NCBI GenBank assembly: GCA_030685025.1
Contig: JAUXWC010000277.1
Coordinates: forward strand, 23,587 to 87,586
DNA length: 64,000 bases
DNA from: Rhodoferax sp.
Lineage (GTDB): Bacteria; Pseudomonadota; Gammaproteobacteria; Burkholderiales; Burkholderiaceae_C
Direction of reading: 5' to 3'
Shown one piece after another: positions 43,959-53,242 of the stretch. The notes under the pieces are model-generated. The model did no database searches. It saw only the letters and a program-made list of their open reading frames with translations, and was not told where the DNA came from. Both the position numbers and the translations under genes were made by a program. Each line of letters starts with the position of its first letter. The stretch's first letter is position 1.

Positions 43959-45307
43959 CAGGACGGCGCTGGCTTGCCGGGTTCGGCGATGTCGTGTTTG
44001 CGCATCTTTTCCCACAGCGTCTTGCGGCTGATGCCTAGCGATTCGGCCGACTCGCCGACGCGCCAGGTGTGGGCGGCCAAGGCCTGTTCGATGTAGTGTT
44101 TCTCGCAGACATCCAGATGGCTCACCAGAGTGCCTCCGGCCCCACAACCATTCGCAGTGGGCATCGCTATATCACCCAGCAGCGCCTCGGGTCCGATCTG
44201 CCGATGATCGCCCAGGATGCAAGCGCGCTCCAGGCAATGCTTCAACTCCCGCACGTTGCCGGGCCAGGGGTGGGACAGCAAGACGCGTTCGGCCGATGCG
44301 CTCAGACAAAACGGCGCGCCCCCCTTCTTGACTGACTGTTCTTCCAGAAACCGCCGCGCCAGCCAGAGGATATCGTCGCGGCGTTCGCGCAAGGCCGGTA
44401 TCGGTAAGTGGATGACGTTGATCCGGTAGTAGAGGTCCTCCCGAAAGCGACCCGCGATCACCAACTGGCGCAGGTCTTCGTGGGTGGCGCAGAGCAGGCG
44501 AACGTTGACGCGAATCGGTGTTTCACTGCCGACCCTGGTCACGGTTCGCTCCTGAATGGCGCGCAGCAGCTTGACTTGCATGACGGGTGGCATGTCACCG
44601 ACTTCGTCGAGGAACAAGGTGCCGCCGTCGGCCTGCTCAAAGTAGCCTCGGCGTTCTTTCACCGCCCCGGTGAAGGCGCCTTTTTCGAAGCCGAACATCT
44701 CGGCCTCCAACAGCGTCTCGGGGATGGCCGCGCAATTGACCGCCACGAAGGGCTTGCTCTGCCCGGCCTCGCCCAGGGCATGCAGGCGCCGCGCCACCAA
44801 CTCCTTGCCAACCCCGGATTCGCCGGTGATCAGGACGGTGCCGTCGGCATTGGCGAGCCGCCCCAGCATCTGCTCAACCCGGCGCATGCCGGCCGATACG
44901 CCCATCACGCATTGGTCGGGCGCGACCGGGTCGAGCGTGGTGCCGAGCTCGCGAATGCGGGTTACCAAGGCGCCAACATCCAGCGGCTTGGGCATGTAGT
45001 CAGCAGCCCCCAGTTTCAGCAAGCGCACCGCTTGGTCGATTGCGCTGTGGCCGGTCATGAAGAGAAACGGCGGTATCGGCACCTGAGCCTGGCGCAGCTC
45101 GGAAAAAATGTCCTCGCCACTGAGGTCGGGCAGCCGGATGTCGCTCACGACAATGCTGTAGCGCCGCCGTTGCAGGGCCATCAGTGCACTGCGGCCGGTC
45201 TTGTGCCAGTCGTACAGAAATCCTTCCATCTCGAAGCGTTCGCCCAGGGCTTCGCCCATCAACTCGTCGTCTTCGATCAGACAAATACGCAGCGACTCCG
45301 TGGTCAT
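43958..45307 (-). CDS. Sigma54-activating response regulator (NtrC family)
   Basis: 449 residues in three domains: receiver (phospho-acceptor D56 in [10 protein letters not shown]), AAA+ domain with Walker A GESGVGKE and an intact GAFTGA loop (residues 210-215) that contacts sigma54, and a C-terminal Fis-type helix-turn-helix ([20 protein letters not shown]). It must act at -24/-12 promoters; the only two good ones seen in the window precede the two molybdoenzyme operons on either side. It overlaps the kinase gene by 4 bp. Its layout parallels AioR and similar oxyanion-response regulators. Confidence 0.92.
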   Translation of the reverse strand: MTTESLRICLIEDDELMGEALGERFEMEGFLYDWHKTGRSALMALQRRRYSIVVSDIRLPDLSGEDIFSELRQAQVPIPPFLFMTGHSAIDQAVRLLKLGAADYMPKPLDVGALVTRIRELGTTLDPVAPDQCVMGVSAGMRRVEQMLGRLANADGTVLITGESGVGKELVARRLHALGEAGQSKPFVAVNCAAIPETLLEAEMFGFEKGAFTGAVKERRGYFEQADGGTLFLDEVGDMPPVMQVKLLRAIQERTVTRVGSETPIRVNVRLLCATHEDLRQLVIAGRFREDLYYRINVIHLPIPALRERRDDILWLARRFLEEQSVKKGGAPFCLSASAERVLLSHPWPGNVRELKHCLERACILGDHRQIGPEALLGDIAMPTANGCGAGGTLVSHLDVCEKHYIEQALAAHTWRVGESAESLGISRKTLWEKMRKHDIAEPGKPAPS

Positions 45308-46755
45308 GACAGTTCTCCCAAAGGCAGCACTATGAAAAATCGGGTCACGCTGTCTCGGCTGTGCGCCGCGATCTCACCACCCAACTGAGACACGATCTGG
45401 TAAATGATCCACAGGCCAAGTCCGTTGCCGCCCTCCCTGCCGCTGACAAAGGGTTCGAACAGGTGGCTCATCACTTCCTCGGGCACGGGTAGCCCGGTGT
45501 TTTCGGACTCGATCGTCAGACCTTGGTCGGTCCGACGCAGTGTGCAGCGCACGGTGGAAGAGGCATCGGCGGCCTGTAGGGCATTGAGCAGCAAGTTCAT
45601 CAGGATCTGGCGCACCAGATTGGCCGGTAGGGCCAACGGCGCGATCAGGTCACTGTCGAACTGGATATGCACGGATCGTTTGTGCGCTTCGCCCATCAGC
45701 AGCGTGTGCACGTCGTCGACGTCGAGCGGGCCGAAGTTGCGGCTTTTCACCTTGGCCTCCACCAGCATGGCGTTGACGGTTTCCCGGATCTGCGCGAGGC
45801 CGCGTTCGAGCATGGTCATCGTCTTCATGGTGCGCTCGTCATGGCCACCGCGGAGCTTGAAGTTGTTCAGGGCGACCAGCATGCCCCCCAGCGGGTTGTT
45901 GATCTCGTGCGCGAGGCCGGCGGACAGCCGCCCGATAGCGGCCAGTCGCTCCGAGCGAATCATCCCCTGTTCCAGCAGATGTTTGTCGTGCAGGGCCTTG
46001 ACCATCACGCCATAGGCTTCAAACAGTTGCCCCAGCTCGTCGCGGTACGGATAACCGCGCGGGGGGTCCGGCGCGGTCACCCCCTTGGCCACATCGGCAA
46101 TGCTGCGGGACAGATCCACTAGGGGGACCGCCATGCGCTGGGCCCAATACCAATTGATCGGCAGCAGCACCGCCAGTACCAGAAGCCCAATCATCGCCCC
46201 ACGCCAGGCGATGCTGCGAAAACGCGGCAGGATCCAATCATTGGAGTGCACGATGACCAGGCTGCCAACGCGCTCGCCCGCGTCGCTGATCGGAACGGCG
46301 ACATACATGCGATGGGCGCCTGACATCTCCACGGCGGCGGCGTCCGGCGCTGGCGCGGCGGTGATCTCTTGGGCCAGACGGGTCAGTTCGGGGCCGAATT
46401 GCCGCACGTCGGCCAGCATCGGAAAAGCACCTGGTTGGCTGGAAACGAAGACCCGTTGCTGTCGGTCAAGGGCCAGAATCAGCTCCGGCTGGATCAGATC
46501 GTCCAGCGGTTTGCCATGCAGCGGCGCCCGGATGATCTCAAAAGCCCGCCACACCTCGTCGTTGAGCATCGCCGGGAACAAACTCTTCGCCAGCATTCGG
46601 GCAAGGCTGCTTGAACTGGTCAGCAGGTCGCTGTGAAGGTCGTCATAGGCCTGCACCATCAGGGCCGCCGACACCGCCATGGCAGTCACCACGATCAGGC
46701 CGCCGCCCCACAGCGGCACCTTGTAGCGAAAACTCAGATTGAACAGACCGATCAT
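45304..46755 (-). CDS. Membrane sensor histidine kinase
   Basis: 483 residues. Two membrane helices (about 12-35 and 187-205) enclose a periplasmic sensor domain, followed by a HAMP-like linker, the phospho-acceptor H283 in LAHEINNPLGG, and an ATPase domain with NLLLNALQAA, ENTGLPVPEE and GGNGLGLWI. It overlaps the regulator and the upstream PhnD-like gene by 4 bp each, so the three are one transcriptional unit. The periplasmic domain probably reads the ligand state of the binding protein. Confidence 0.92.
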   Translation of the reverse strand: MIGLFNLSFRYKVPLWGGGLIVVTAMAVSAALMVQAYDDLHSDLLTSSSSLARMLAKSLFPAMLNDEVWRAFEIIRAPLHGKPLDDLIQPELILALDRQQRVFVSSQPGAFPMLADVRQFGPELTRLAQEITAAPAPDAAAVEMSGAHRMYVAVPISDAGERVGSLVIVHSNDWILPRFRSIAWRGAMIGLLVLAVLLPINWYWAQRMAVPLVDLSRSIADVAKGVTAPDPPRGYPYRDELGQLFEAYGVMVKALHDKHLLEQGMIRSERLAAIGRLSAGLAHEINNPLGGMLVALNNFKLRGGHDERTMKTMTMLERGLAQIRETVNAMLVEAKVKSRNFGPLDVDDVHTLLMGEAHKRSVHIQFDSDLIAPLALPANLVRQILMNLLLNALQAADASSTVRCTLRRTDQGLTIESENTGLPVPEEVMSHLFEPFVSGREGGNGLGLWIIYQIVSQLGGEIAAHSRDSVTRFFIVLPLGELS

Positions 46756-47606
46756 GGCTTGCCAAAGGCCTGCATCATCTGGCTGACCCGGTCATAGATG
46801 CGTGGATCACCGACCACGAAACCATCCAGGTTGAGCCCGGCCAACAGGCTTCGACCCTGTTCGTCCTGCCCCATCGCCAGCAGTGCTTGCTGCATGGCGC
46901 GAAACTCCGCGTCGCTGATGGCGCTGCGGGCGACAAAGGGTGGAAAGCCGTACTCGGGTGACGTGGCAACGATCCGCGTTGCAGCGGTGAGTTCGGGCTT
47001 GACCTTGGCCAAGGTGTCCCAGACGTGGCTGCTGACCGCGCCGCCTTGCGCCAGACCGGTAGCCACCGCTTCCACGGTTCTACCGTGCCCCCAAGTGAAA
47101 AAGGTTTTGCTGAAGAAGTGCGAGGGATTGTGGCCCAACTTCTGAAGCTCGAAGCGCGGCGTGAGATAGCCGGTATTGGAGTAGGGGTCGGCGTAGGCGA
47201 ATACCCGGTTTTTCAGTTGGCTGATCGAGGTGGTTTGCCGGTCGTCGGCCGGAACAATCAGGTAGGACTGGTAGGTGGGGCGGCCACGGTAAACGGGTAT
47301 GGCCAGCAAGCGGGTCTGGTCTTTGAAGAACACAAAGGGGTAGTCGCAGATCCAGGCGAAGTCGACCTTCTGAAGACGCAGCAGGTCCATCGTTTCGATG
47401 TAGCTGTCGCGACGAACGAATTCCACCTTGCGTGCCAGTCGCTGTTCGAGGTAGCGGCGCCAGTCCTCCAGGGCACGGTACTGGTCGTTGGGGAAGGTCG
47501 GCGTCAAACCGATGCGTAGCGGCGGCTGGACTTCATCGAGGGCCATCGCGGGCGCCATGCCGAGTAACGCCAGCACACTCAGTACAACAACAAGAAAGGT
47601 CTTCAT
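46752..47606 (-). CDS. PhnD-like periplasmic oxyanion-binding protein
   Basis: 284 residues with a signal peptide (cleaved after AMA). A phosphate/phosphonate-type periplasmic binding protein (RIGLTPTFPNDQY ... FAWICDYPFVFF ... VFAYADPYSNTGYLTPRFEL). There are no ABC transporter genes; its partners are a kinase and a sigma54 activator, as in AioXSR- and ArxXSR-type systems, where the X protein senses arsenite. Here the ligand is likely an oxyanion that serves one of the two neighbouring enzymes. I chose the ATG at 47606; the longer frame upstream crosses the regulatory sites. One of those sites begins only 11 bp before this ATG, so the gene may be autoregulated. Confidence 0.87.
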   Translation of the reverse strand: MKTFLVVVLSVLALLGMAPAMALDEVQPPLRIGLTPTFPNDQYRALEDWRRYLEQRLARKVEFVRRDSYIETMDLLRLQKVDFAWICDYPFVFFKDQTRLLAIPVYRGRPTYQSYLIVPADDRQTTSISQLKNRVFAYADPYSNTGYLTPRFELQKLGHNPSHFFSKTFFTWGHGRTVEAVATGLAQGGAVSSHVWDTLAKVKPELTAATRIVATSPEYGFPPFVARSAISDAEFRAMQQALLAMGQDEQGRSLLAGLNLDGFVVGDPRIYDRVSQMMQAFGKP

Positions 47607-47616
47607 GGGGTGCTCT

Positions 47617-47673
47617 GTTACGGAATCGTTACGCAGAAACGCGGACTTTCGAAAAGCGATACGCCACGGTAAC
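47617..47673 (+). promoter_or_regulatory. Two upstream activator sites, operon 2
   Basis: GTTACGGAATCGTTAC (47617-47632) fits GTTNC-N6-GNNAC exactly, and GATACGCCACGGTAAC (47658-47673) fits with one mismatch. Their starts are 41 bp apart, and the first begins exactly 176 bp before the -24/-12 element at 47793. The arrangement repeats that before operon 1 almost to the base. The first site also lies just upstream of the divergent PhnD-like gene. Confidence 0.65.
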
Positions 47674-47792
47674 ACCCGATGTCTCTGCCAACAAGAACTG
47701 GTCGTCCCACCGTGCCAGCAACTACGGGGCTTGCTGATCGAGCGCAAGCATTTCCCAATGAATTCATAGACTTGATGACCTCCCTCGCTGTC

Positions 47793-47808
47793 TGGCTTGC
47801 TTTTTGCT
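47793..47808 (+). promoter_or_regulatory. Sigma54 promoter, operon 2
   Basis: TGGCTTGCTTTTTGCT has the GG (47794-47795) and GC (47806-47807) spaced by 10 bp and a perfect TTGCT at -12. The -24 half is TGGC as in the consensus. It points towards the second molybdoenzyme operon and would start transcription near 47820, leaving a leader of about 385 nt. Confidence 0.75.
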
Positions 47809-48203
47809 GAGCCCTATCGCGGGAAACAGGGTGAACGACCGGTTGCTGATGGAACAGATCACGCAAACATCATGCCGAACCGTCTCAGGCGCGGGTTGAC
47901 CAGTTTGAGATCGTTCGGTCCGGTGATGGCCTGCGGTGAATGGTTTCGCCAGCACGGTGTCGTTGGTATCCGCAAGGTCACCGCTATGCACGGGCAAAGA
48001 GCGTCACGTCAGGAATTGAAGGCGTTGCGAAGTCTGGAACGTTGCCCAACCGTAACCGAACGCTGTCTTGCCGTGATCGGCGTGGCTGATGAAGGGTTCG
48101 ATGTAGGTCAGAAGCGATGGATGGGGCAGTTGACCCAGGTCAACTGTCCTGACCCAAGATGGGCGCCGAATGGGGCGCTGGAATCAACCAAAGAGGTGAA
48201 GAC
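47809..48203 (+). other. Long leader of second molybdoenzyme operon
   Basis: 395 bp between the sigma54 element and the ATG. A reading frame of 136 codons crosses it but starts with a TTG inside the promoter and has no recognisable family, so I do not call a gene. A perfect palindrome lies at 48127-48146. GAGGTG before the ATG at 48204 is the ribosome binding site. The rest shows no feature I can name. Confidence 0.45.
48127..48146 (+). promoter_or_regulatory. FNR/DNR-like palindrome before second operon
   Basis: CAGTTGACCCAGGTCAACTG is a perfect inverted repeat. Its core TTGAC-N4-GTCAA (48130-48143) matches the FNR consensus TTGAT-N4-ATCAA at 8 of 10 positions and stays symmetrical. The centre is 67 bp before the ATG. 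It could serve a second, anaerobic promoter or could control the sigma54 transcript; no good -10 is seen downstream. Confidence 0.5.
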
Positions 48204-50945
48204 ATGAGTAGTCCCGATGAAGGCAGCGGCCGGCGCAGGTTCCTGCAGTTTTCCATGGCGGCGCTGGCCAGTGCCAGTGCCCCCGGCGGCGCGTGGGCGT
48301 TTCAGAAGATCCTACCGATCGATGACCCGCTCAAGCACTATCCGTATCGAAGTTGGGAAGACCTCTACCGCAAGGAGTGGACCTGGGACTCGGTCGGTTT
48401 CACCACCCACTCCAACGGCTGCGTGGCGGGTTGCGCCTGGAAGGTGTACGTCAAGAACGGCATCCCGATGCGCGAGGAGCAGGTGAGCGAATACCCGCAA
48501 CTGCCCGGCATTCCGGACATGAACCCGCGCGGCTGCAACAAGGGCGCGGTGTACTGCTCCTGGATCAAGCAGCCGGACTTTCTCAAGTATCCGCTGAAGC
48601 GCGTCGGTGAGCGTGGCGAACGCAAGTGGAAGCGCATTTCCTGGGACGAGGCGCTTACCGAGATCGCCGACAAGATCATCGACACCACGATCAAGCGTGG
48701 CCCCGGCAACATCTACATGCCGAAACGCCCCTTTGCGGTCATCACGAACAATGCCTACACCCGGTTGGCGAACCTGCTGGGCGCCATCAAGCCGGACGTA
48801 TCTTCCATGACCGGCGACCTCTATCCGGGCATCCACACGGTGCGGGTGCCGGCGCGAGCCGTATCCACCTTCGACGACTGGTTCACTTCCGACCTGATCC
48901 TGATGTGGCACAAAAATCCCATCGTCACGCGCCAGCCGGATGCGCACTTCCTGATGGAAGCGCGCTACAACGGGGCGCGGCTGGTGAACATCTCGGCGGA
49001 CTACAACCCCTCCTCAATCCATTCCGACCTGTTTGTGCCGGTGAAGATGGGCACGGATTCCCATCTTGCTGCGGCGATCGTGAACCAGTTGATCGCCGGC
49101 AAGCACTACAAGGTCGATTACCTGAAAGAGCAGACCGATCTACCCTTCCTCGTGCGTACCGACAACGGCAAGTTTCTGCGCGAGAACGATTTCAAGGCGG
49201 ACGGTAGCGCAGAGATTTTCTACGTGTGGGATACGAAAACCGGCAAGGCCGTGCCCGCGCCCGGCAGCATGGGCAGTAAGGACAAGACCTTGAAGCTCGG
49301 CACCGTCGCTCCGGCACTGGAGGGTTCTTTCGAAGCGGAGGGAATCAAGGTAACTACTGTTTTCGAGCGCTTGAAGGCCGAGATTTCCCCCTACACGCCC
49401 GAGGCCACCCAGGCCGAGACCGGCGTGCATCCTTCGGTGGTGCGCAAGCTTGCCGGCTGGATTGCTGAGTGCAAAGCACTACGCATCCTTGACGGCTACA
49501 ACAACCAGAAGCATATGGACGGCTTCCAGTGCGGTCGCCTGAAGATTCTCATCCTGACCCTGATCGGCCACCACGGCACCACCGGCTCCATCGACACCAC
49601 CTACGAAGGCTGGCGGCTGGAAGGGTCCAGCGAAATGGCCAATGTGAAGGGCAAGCCCGGGCGCAGCGTCTCGGCGGTGCTGGCGCAGTGGGTGTGGGGC
49701 GAGCAGTACCGGCGCACCAAGGCCTACTACGACGATACCCAGTTGAAGGAGCAAATCGGTTTCGGCGTCGACGACATGGAGGCCCTGCGCAAGGAGTCGG
49801 AAGCGAAGGGCTGGATGCCGAAGTGGCAGTCCATCAAGGATCCGGTGGTGACCATCAACGCCGGCATCAACATCTTCGCCACCTCCAACGGCTACCAGCA
49901 CCTGGCGGAGAATTTCCTCAAGCGCTGTGAGTTGCTCGTCAACGTGGATTTCCGCATGAACTCGGGGTGCATGTATGCCGACATCGTGCTGCCTGCGGCA
50001 TCCATCGAGAAGCTGGACATCCGCGAGACCTCGGTGACGCGCTTCATCCACGCCTACGGGCAGCCGATCAAGCCCATGTACGAACGCAAGACCGACTGGC
50101 AGATCGGCGTGGCGATTGCCAGGAAAATCCAGGAGCGGGCCAAGGCGCGCGGCATCTCCCGGGTGGACGACCCGGAGATCAAGAGCACCATCGACTTCGA
50201 TACGATCTACGACGATTTCGCCATGAACGGCGCCATCGAGAAGGACGAGGATGCGGTGCGCTTCGTCATGGAAAAGTCCAAGGCGCTGGGGCCCGGCACC
50301 TATGAAGAAGTGATGAAGAAAGGCTTCGTCGCCGTCGGCCCCTCGGCCGGCAAGACCTCGCCGGTGCCCAAGGACAAGCCCTACCGGCCCTTCACGGTGA
50401 ACGTGACCGACAAGAAGCCCTACGACACACTCACCGGGCGCCTGCAGTTCTACGTGGACCACGACTGGTACCAGCGCTTCGGCGCGACGCTGCCCAAGCC
50501 CCAGGTCAAGGGCGGCCACCTGGGACCGAAGAAGTATCCCTTCAAGACCGACTCGCCGCACACGCGCTGGGGCATTCACTCCTTCGCCCGCAACGAGACG
50601 TGGCTGCTGCGGCATCAGCGCGGCGAACCGAACGTGTGCCTGAGCCCGAAGGCGATGGCGAAGAAGGGCATCAAGGACGGCGACACGGTGCGGGTGTTCA
50701 ACTCCCAGGGCGAGTTCTTCTCCATGGCGAAGGCTGCGCCGGGACTACCGGACGATGTGGTTTTCTCCGAGCATGGCTGGGAGCAATACCTGTACAAGAA
50801 CATGAGCCACTACAACATGGTCGGCGCGGAGCTGATCAACCCGCTGGAGCTGGTCGGCGGCTACGGCCACATCAAGTACGTGTCGGGAGCCTTCAACCCG
50901 AACCGCATCTTCTACGAAACGACGGTCGACGTCGAGAAAGCCTGA
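48204..50945 (+). CDS. Type II DMSO-reductase-family catalytic subunit (SerA/ClrA/DdhA type)
   Basis: 913 residues, close to the length of selenate reductase SerA, chlorate reductase ClrA and dimethylsulfide dehydrogenase DdhA. Tat signal [12 protein letters not shown]. The first cluster is bound by H69, C73, C77 and C111 ([10 protein letters not shown] and GCNKG), the His-Cys3 pattern of this clade. D205 in MTGDLYPG is the likely Mo ligand. The N-terminal 100 residues look, from memory, most like ClrA of Ideonella and SerA of Thauera. No chlorite dismutase gene is in the window, so chlorate respiration is not shown; selenate is as likely. First gene of an A-B-D-C operon. Confidence 0.9.
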   Translation: MSSPDEGSGRRRFLQFSMAALASASAPGGAWAFQKILPIDDPLKHYPYRSWEDLYRKEWTWDSVGFTTHSNGCVAGCAWKVYVKNGIPMREEQVSEYPQLPGIPDMNPRGCNKGAVYCSWIKQPDFLKYPLKRVGERGERKWKRISWDEALTEIADKIIDTTIKRGPGNIYMPKRPFAVITNNAYTRLANLLGAIKPDVSSMTGDLYPGIHTVRVPARAVSTFDDWFTSDLILMWHKNPIVTRQPDAHFLMEARYNGARLVNISADYNPSSIHSDLFVPVKMGTDSHLAAAIVNQLIAGKHYKVDYLKEQTDLPFLVRTDNGKFLRENDFKADGSAEIFYVWDTKTGKAVPAPGSMGSKDKTLKLGTVAPALEGSFEAEGIKVTTVFERLKAEISPYTPEATQAETGVHPSVVRKLAGWIAECKALRILDGYNNQKHMDGFQCGRLKILILTLIGHHGTTGSIDTTYEGWRLEGSSEMANVKGKPGRSVSAVLAQWVWGEQYRRTKAYYDDTQLKEQIGFGVDDMEALRKESEAKGWMPKWQSIKDPVVTINAGINIFATSNGYQHLAENFLKRCELLVNVDFRMNSGCMYADIVLPAASIEKLDIRETSVTRFIHAYGQPIKPMYERKTDWQIGVAIARKIQERAKARGISRVDDPEIKSTIDFDTIYDDFAMNGAIEKDEDAVRFVMEKSKALGPGTYEEVMKKGFVAVGPSAGKTSPVPKDKPYRPFTVNVTDKKPYDTLTGRLQFYVDHDWYQRFGATLPKPQVKGGHLGPKKYPFKTDSPHTRWGIHSFARNETWLLRHQRGEPNVCLSPKAMAKKGIKDGDTVRVFNSQGEFFSMAKAAPGLPDDVVFSEHGWEQYLYKNMSHYNMVGAELINPLELVGGYGHIKYVSGAFNPNRIFYETTVDVEKA

Positions 50946-50955
50946 GGAGCCGATC

Positions 50956-51933
50956 ATGAGACAGTTGGCCTACGTATTCGATCTGAATAAATGCATCGGT
51001 TGCCACACCTGCACCATGGCCTGCAAGCAGTTGTGGACCAACCGCGACGGGCGTGAGTACATGTACTGGAACAACGTGGAAACGCGTCCCGGCAAGGGTT
51101 ACCCGAAGAACTGGGAGCAAAAGGGCGGTGGCTTCGACAAGGAGGGCAAGCTCAAGACCAACGGCGTCATCCCGATCCGCGCCGACTACGGCGGCCTCTG
51201 GGAGTACAACCTCGAGGAAGTGTTGCTGCAGGGCAAGGGCAACCAGGTGGTGCCGCACGAGAAGCCCACGTGGGGTCCCAACTGGGATGAGGACGAGGGC
51301 AAGGGTGAATTTCCGAACAACCACTATTTCTACCTGCCCCGCATCTGTAACCATTGCTCCAACCCGGCTTGCCTGGCGGCCTGCCCGACCAAGGCGATCT
51401 ACAAGCGGCCGGAAGACGGGCTGGTGGTGATCGACCAGGAACGCTGCCGGGGCTACCGCTATTGCGTCAAGGCCTGCCCTTACGGCAAGGTCTATTTCAA
51501 CCTCCAAACGCAGAAGTCGGAAAAATGCATCGGTTGTTACCCACGGGTCGAGAAAGGTGTGCCGCCGGCCTGCGTGGCGCAGTGCGTGGGCAAGATCCGT
51601 TTTGTTGGTTACCGTGACGACAAGGACGGGCCGATTTACAAGCTGGTTGAACAGTGGAAAGTGGCCTTGCCGCTGCACGCTGAGTACGGCACCGAGCCTA
51701 ACGTCTTCTACGTTCCACCGATGAATACCACGCCTCTGGTGTTCGAGGAGGACGGCCGACTTGGTGACAAGCCGCGCATCCCACTGGCCGATCTGGAGGG
51801 GCTGTTTGGCCCTGGCGTAAAGCCGGCCCTAGAAACTCTAGGGCGTGAAATGGCCAAGCGGCGAGACGCCAAGGCTTCGGAGTTGACCGAAATTCTGATT
51901 GGCTACACCAACAAAGACAGGTACCGGTTATGA
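50956..51933 (+). CDS. Fe-S beta subunit (SerB/ClrB/DdhB type)
   Basis: 325 residues with four cysteine groups: CIGCHTCTMAC, CNHCSNPACLAACP, CRGYRYCVKACPYG and CIGCYPRV. In the third group Tyr167 replaces a cysteine (C164-x2-Y-x2-C170), so one cluster should be [3Fe-4S], as in NarH and SerB-like subunits. It carries electrons between the haem b subunit and the molybdenum site. It starts 10 bp after the catalytic gene and overlaps the chaperone gene (ATGA). Confidence 0.93.
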   Translation: MRQLAYVFDLNKCIGCHTCTMACKQLWTNRDGREYMYWNNVETRPGKGYPKNWEQKGGGFDKEGKLKTNGVIPIRADYGGLWEYNLEEVLLQGKGNQVVPHEKPTWGPNWDEDEGKGEFPNNHYFYLPRICNHCSNPACLAACPTKAIYKRPEDGLVVIDQERCRGYRYCVKACPYGKVYFNLQTQKSEKCIGCYPRVEKGVPPACVAQCVGKIRFVGYRDDKDGPIYKLVEQWKVALPLHAEYGTEPNVFYVPPMNTTPLVFEEDGRLGDKPRIPLADLEGLFGPGVKPALETLGREMAKRRDAKASELTEILIGYTNKDRYRL

Positions 51934-52511
51934 GCAGCGCGCACATGGACGCAGGCGCCCTGTCCAACGCCTACATGGCGATGGCACAGCTTTTCTCCTA
52001 CCCGACCCCGCAGTCTTGGCAAAACTTGACCGAGCATGGCCTGGTCGATCCAGCGATCAGTGCGCAGGACCTGGAGGCCGAGTATTGGGCCGCCTTCGAG
52101 CTGGGGCGCCACACCGCCGCCGTGCCCTTGTTTGAAGGCATGCACCGTGGGGACCTCGGGCGCGACGGCATCATGGAGGACTTGCTTCGCTTTTACGAGT
52201 TCTTTGACGTGAAGCTGTCGGAATCGGATCGGGAGTACCCCGACCACCTGGTGACCGAGCTGGAGTTCGTCGCGTGGTTGTGCCTACAGGAGCAGGCGGT
52301 GGCGAAAAGGGGTGGCGATACGGAATTCCTCCGCCGTGCCGAACGTGACTTTCTGGCCAGGCATTTGTCGGCCTGGTTGCCAGTCTTTCGCAAACGACTA
52401 GCAGCAACCAACACCCACTATGTGCAGTACGGTGAGACGCTCGTCGAGTTGGTGCAAACCCACCGCACCCAGCTCAGTCATGAATTGCATGAAACAGGAG
52501 AGACACCATGA
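51930..52511 (+). CDS. TorD-family chaperone (SerD/ClrD type)
   Basis: 193 residues, helical, with the family-like [21 protein letters not shown] core. The third position in the operon is where SerD, ClrD and DdhD are found. It should bind the catalytic subunit's Tat signal during cofactor insertion. Four-base overlaps with both neighbours show tight coupling. Confidence 0.9.
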   Translation: MSSAHMDAGALSNAYMAMAQLFSYPTPQSWQNLTEHGLVDPAISAQDLEAEYWAAFELGRHTAAVPLFEGMHRGDLGRDGIMEDLLRFYEFFDVKLSESDREYPDHLVTELEFVAWLCLQEQAVAKRGGDTEFLRRAERDFLARHLSAWLPVFRKRLAATNTHYVQYGETLVELVQTHRTQLSHELHETGETP

Positions 52512-53230
52512 ATCGTCCTTATCTGGCGAAGCAACTGGCCGGTTTGGGGCTAAGCCTCGCGAGCGTTAGCCTGGTCGCGACGAGCGTGTCGGCCCAGGCC
52601 GCACCACCGGCTCAGCGAACCATCCGCGTTCTGGCGGTGGCGGGCACGGCGTCGCTGGCCTCGCCCAACGACACGGCCTGGAAGAAAGTGCCCGCCACGC
52701 TCGTGGCGCTGCAGCCCGCGTTTCCCGCGCACGGCTCCATCGTTGGTACACCGGTCGCGCAGCAACTCAAGGCGCAAGTGGTGCGTGCGGGCGGCCGCCT
52801 GTTCATGAAGCTCGCCTGGAGTGACCGAACGGCCAACACCGCCATCAAGGACACCAACCAATTTCTGGACGGCGCGGCGGTGCAGTTTGCCGTGAATGGC
52901 CAGCCCAGCACGCTGGCGTTCATGGGCGACGCCGAGCACCCCGTGAATGTCTGGCGCTGGGCCGCGGATGGTCGCGCCGAGAACCTTGTGGCACATGGCT
53001 TTGGCACCGCGACCCGTGTCCCCTTCGAAGGGCTGCACGGCACTTCGGTGCGGACCGAGGATGGCTGGGAAGTGGTGATCTCGCGCTCACTGAGCGTCAA
53101 GCCGCAGGAGGGCGCCAACTTGAAGGGGCGGCGCACTATTCCGGTCGCCTTTGCCGTTTGGGATGGTGCGAACCAGGAGCGCGATGGCTTCAAGGCCGTC
53201 ACGCTGGAATGGTGGCAACTGCGTCTATGA
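52508..53230 (+). CDS. Haem b gamma subunit (SerC/ClrC/DdhC type)
   Basis: 240 residues with a signal peptide (cleaved near SAQA). The mature protein is an ethylbenzene-dehydrogenase-gamma-like beta sandwich that binds one b haem. In this family the haem is held by Met and Lys; candidates here are M139 ([12 protein letters not shown]) and K88 ([12 protein letters not shown]). It is exported by the Sec route and joins the Tat-exported alpha-beta pair in the periplasm. Last gene of the operon; it converges on the FadL-type gene after 12 bp. Confidence 0.9.
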   Translation: MNRPYLAKQLAGLGLSLASVSLVATSVSAQAAPPAQRTIRVLAVAGTASLASPNDTAWKKVPATLVALQPAFPAHGSIVGTPVAQQLKAQVVRAGGRLFMKLAWSDRTANTAIKDTNQFLDGAAVQFAVNGQPSTLAFMGDAEHPVNVWRWAADGRAENLVAHGFGTATRVPFEGLHGTSVRTEDGWEVVISRSLSVKPQEGANLKGRRTIPVAFAVWDGANQERDGFKAVTLEWWQLRL

Positions 53231-53242
53231 GCACCCCACAGT

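Noticed and set aside
47797..48207. 136-codon frame in the leader of the second molybdoenzyme operon
   Set aside because: Its only early start is a TTG inside the sigma54 promoter, it has no clear ribosome binding site and no recognisable family.
48204..53230. Firm naming of the operon as chlorate reductase clrABDC
   Set aside because: The resemblance is strong from memory, but no chlorite dismutase gene is in the window and selenate reductase is equally close by the motifs that I can see.
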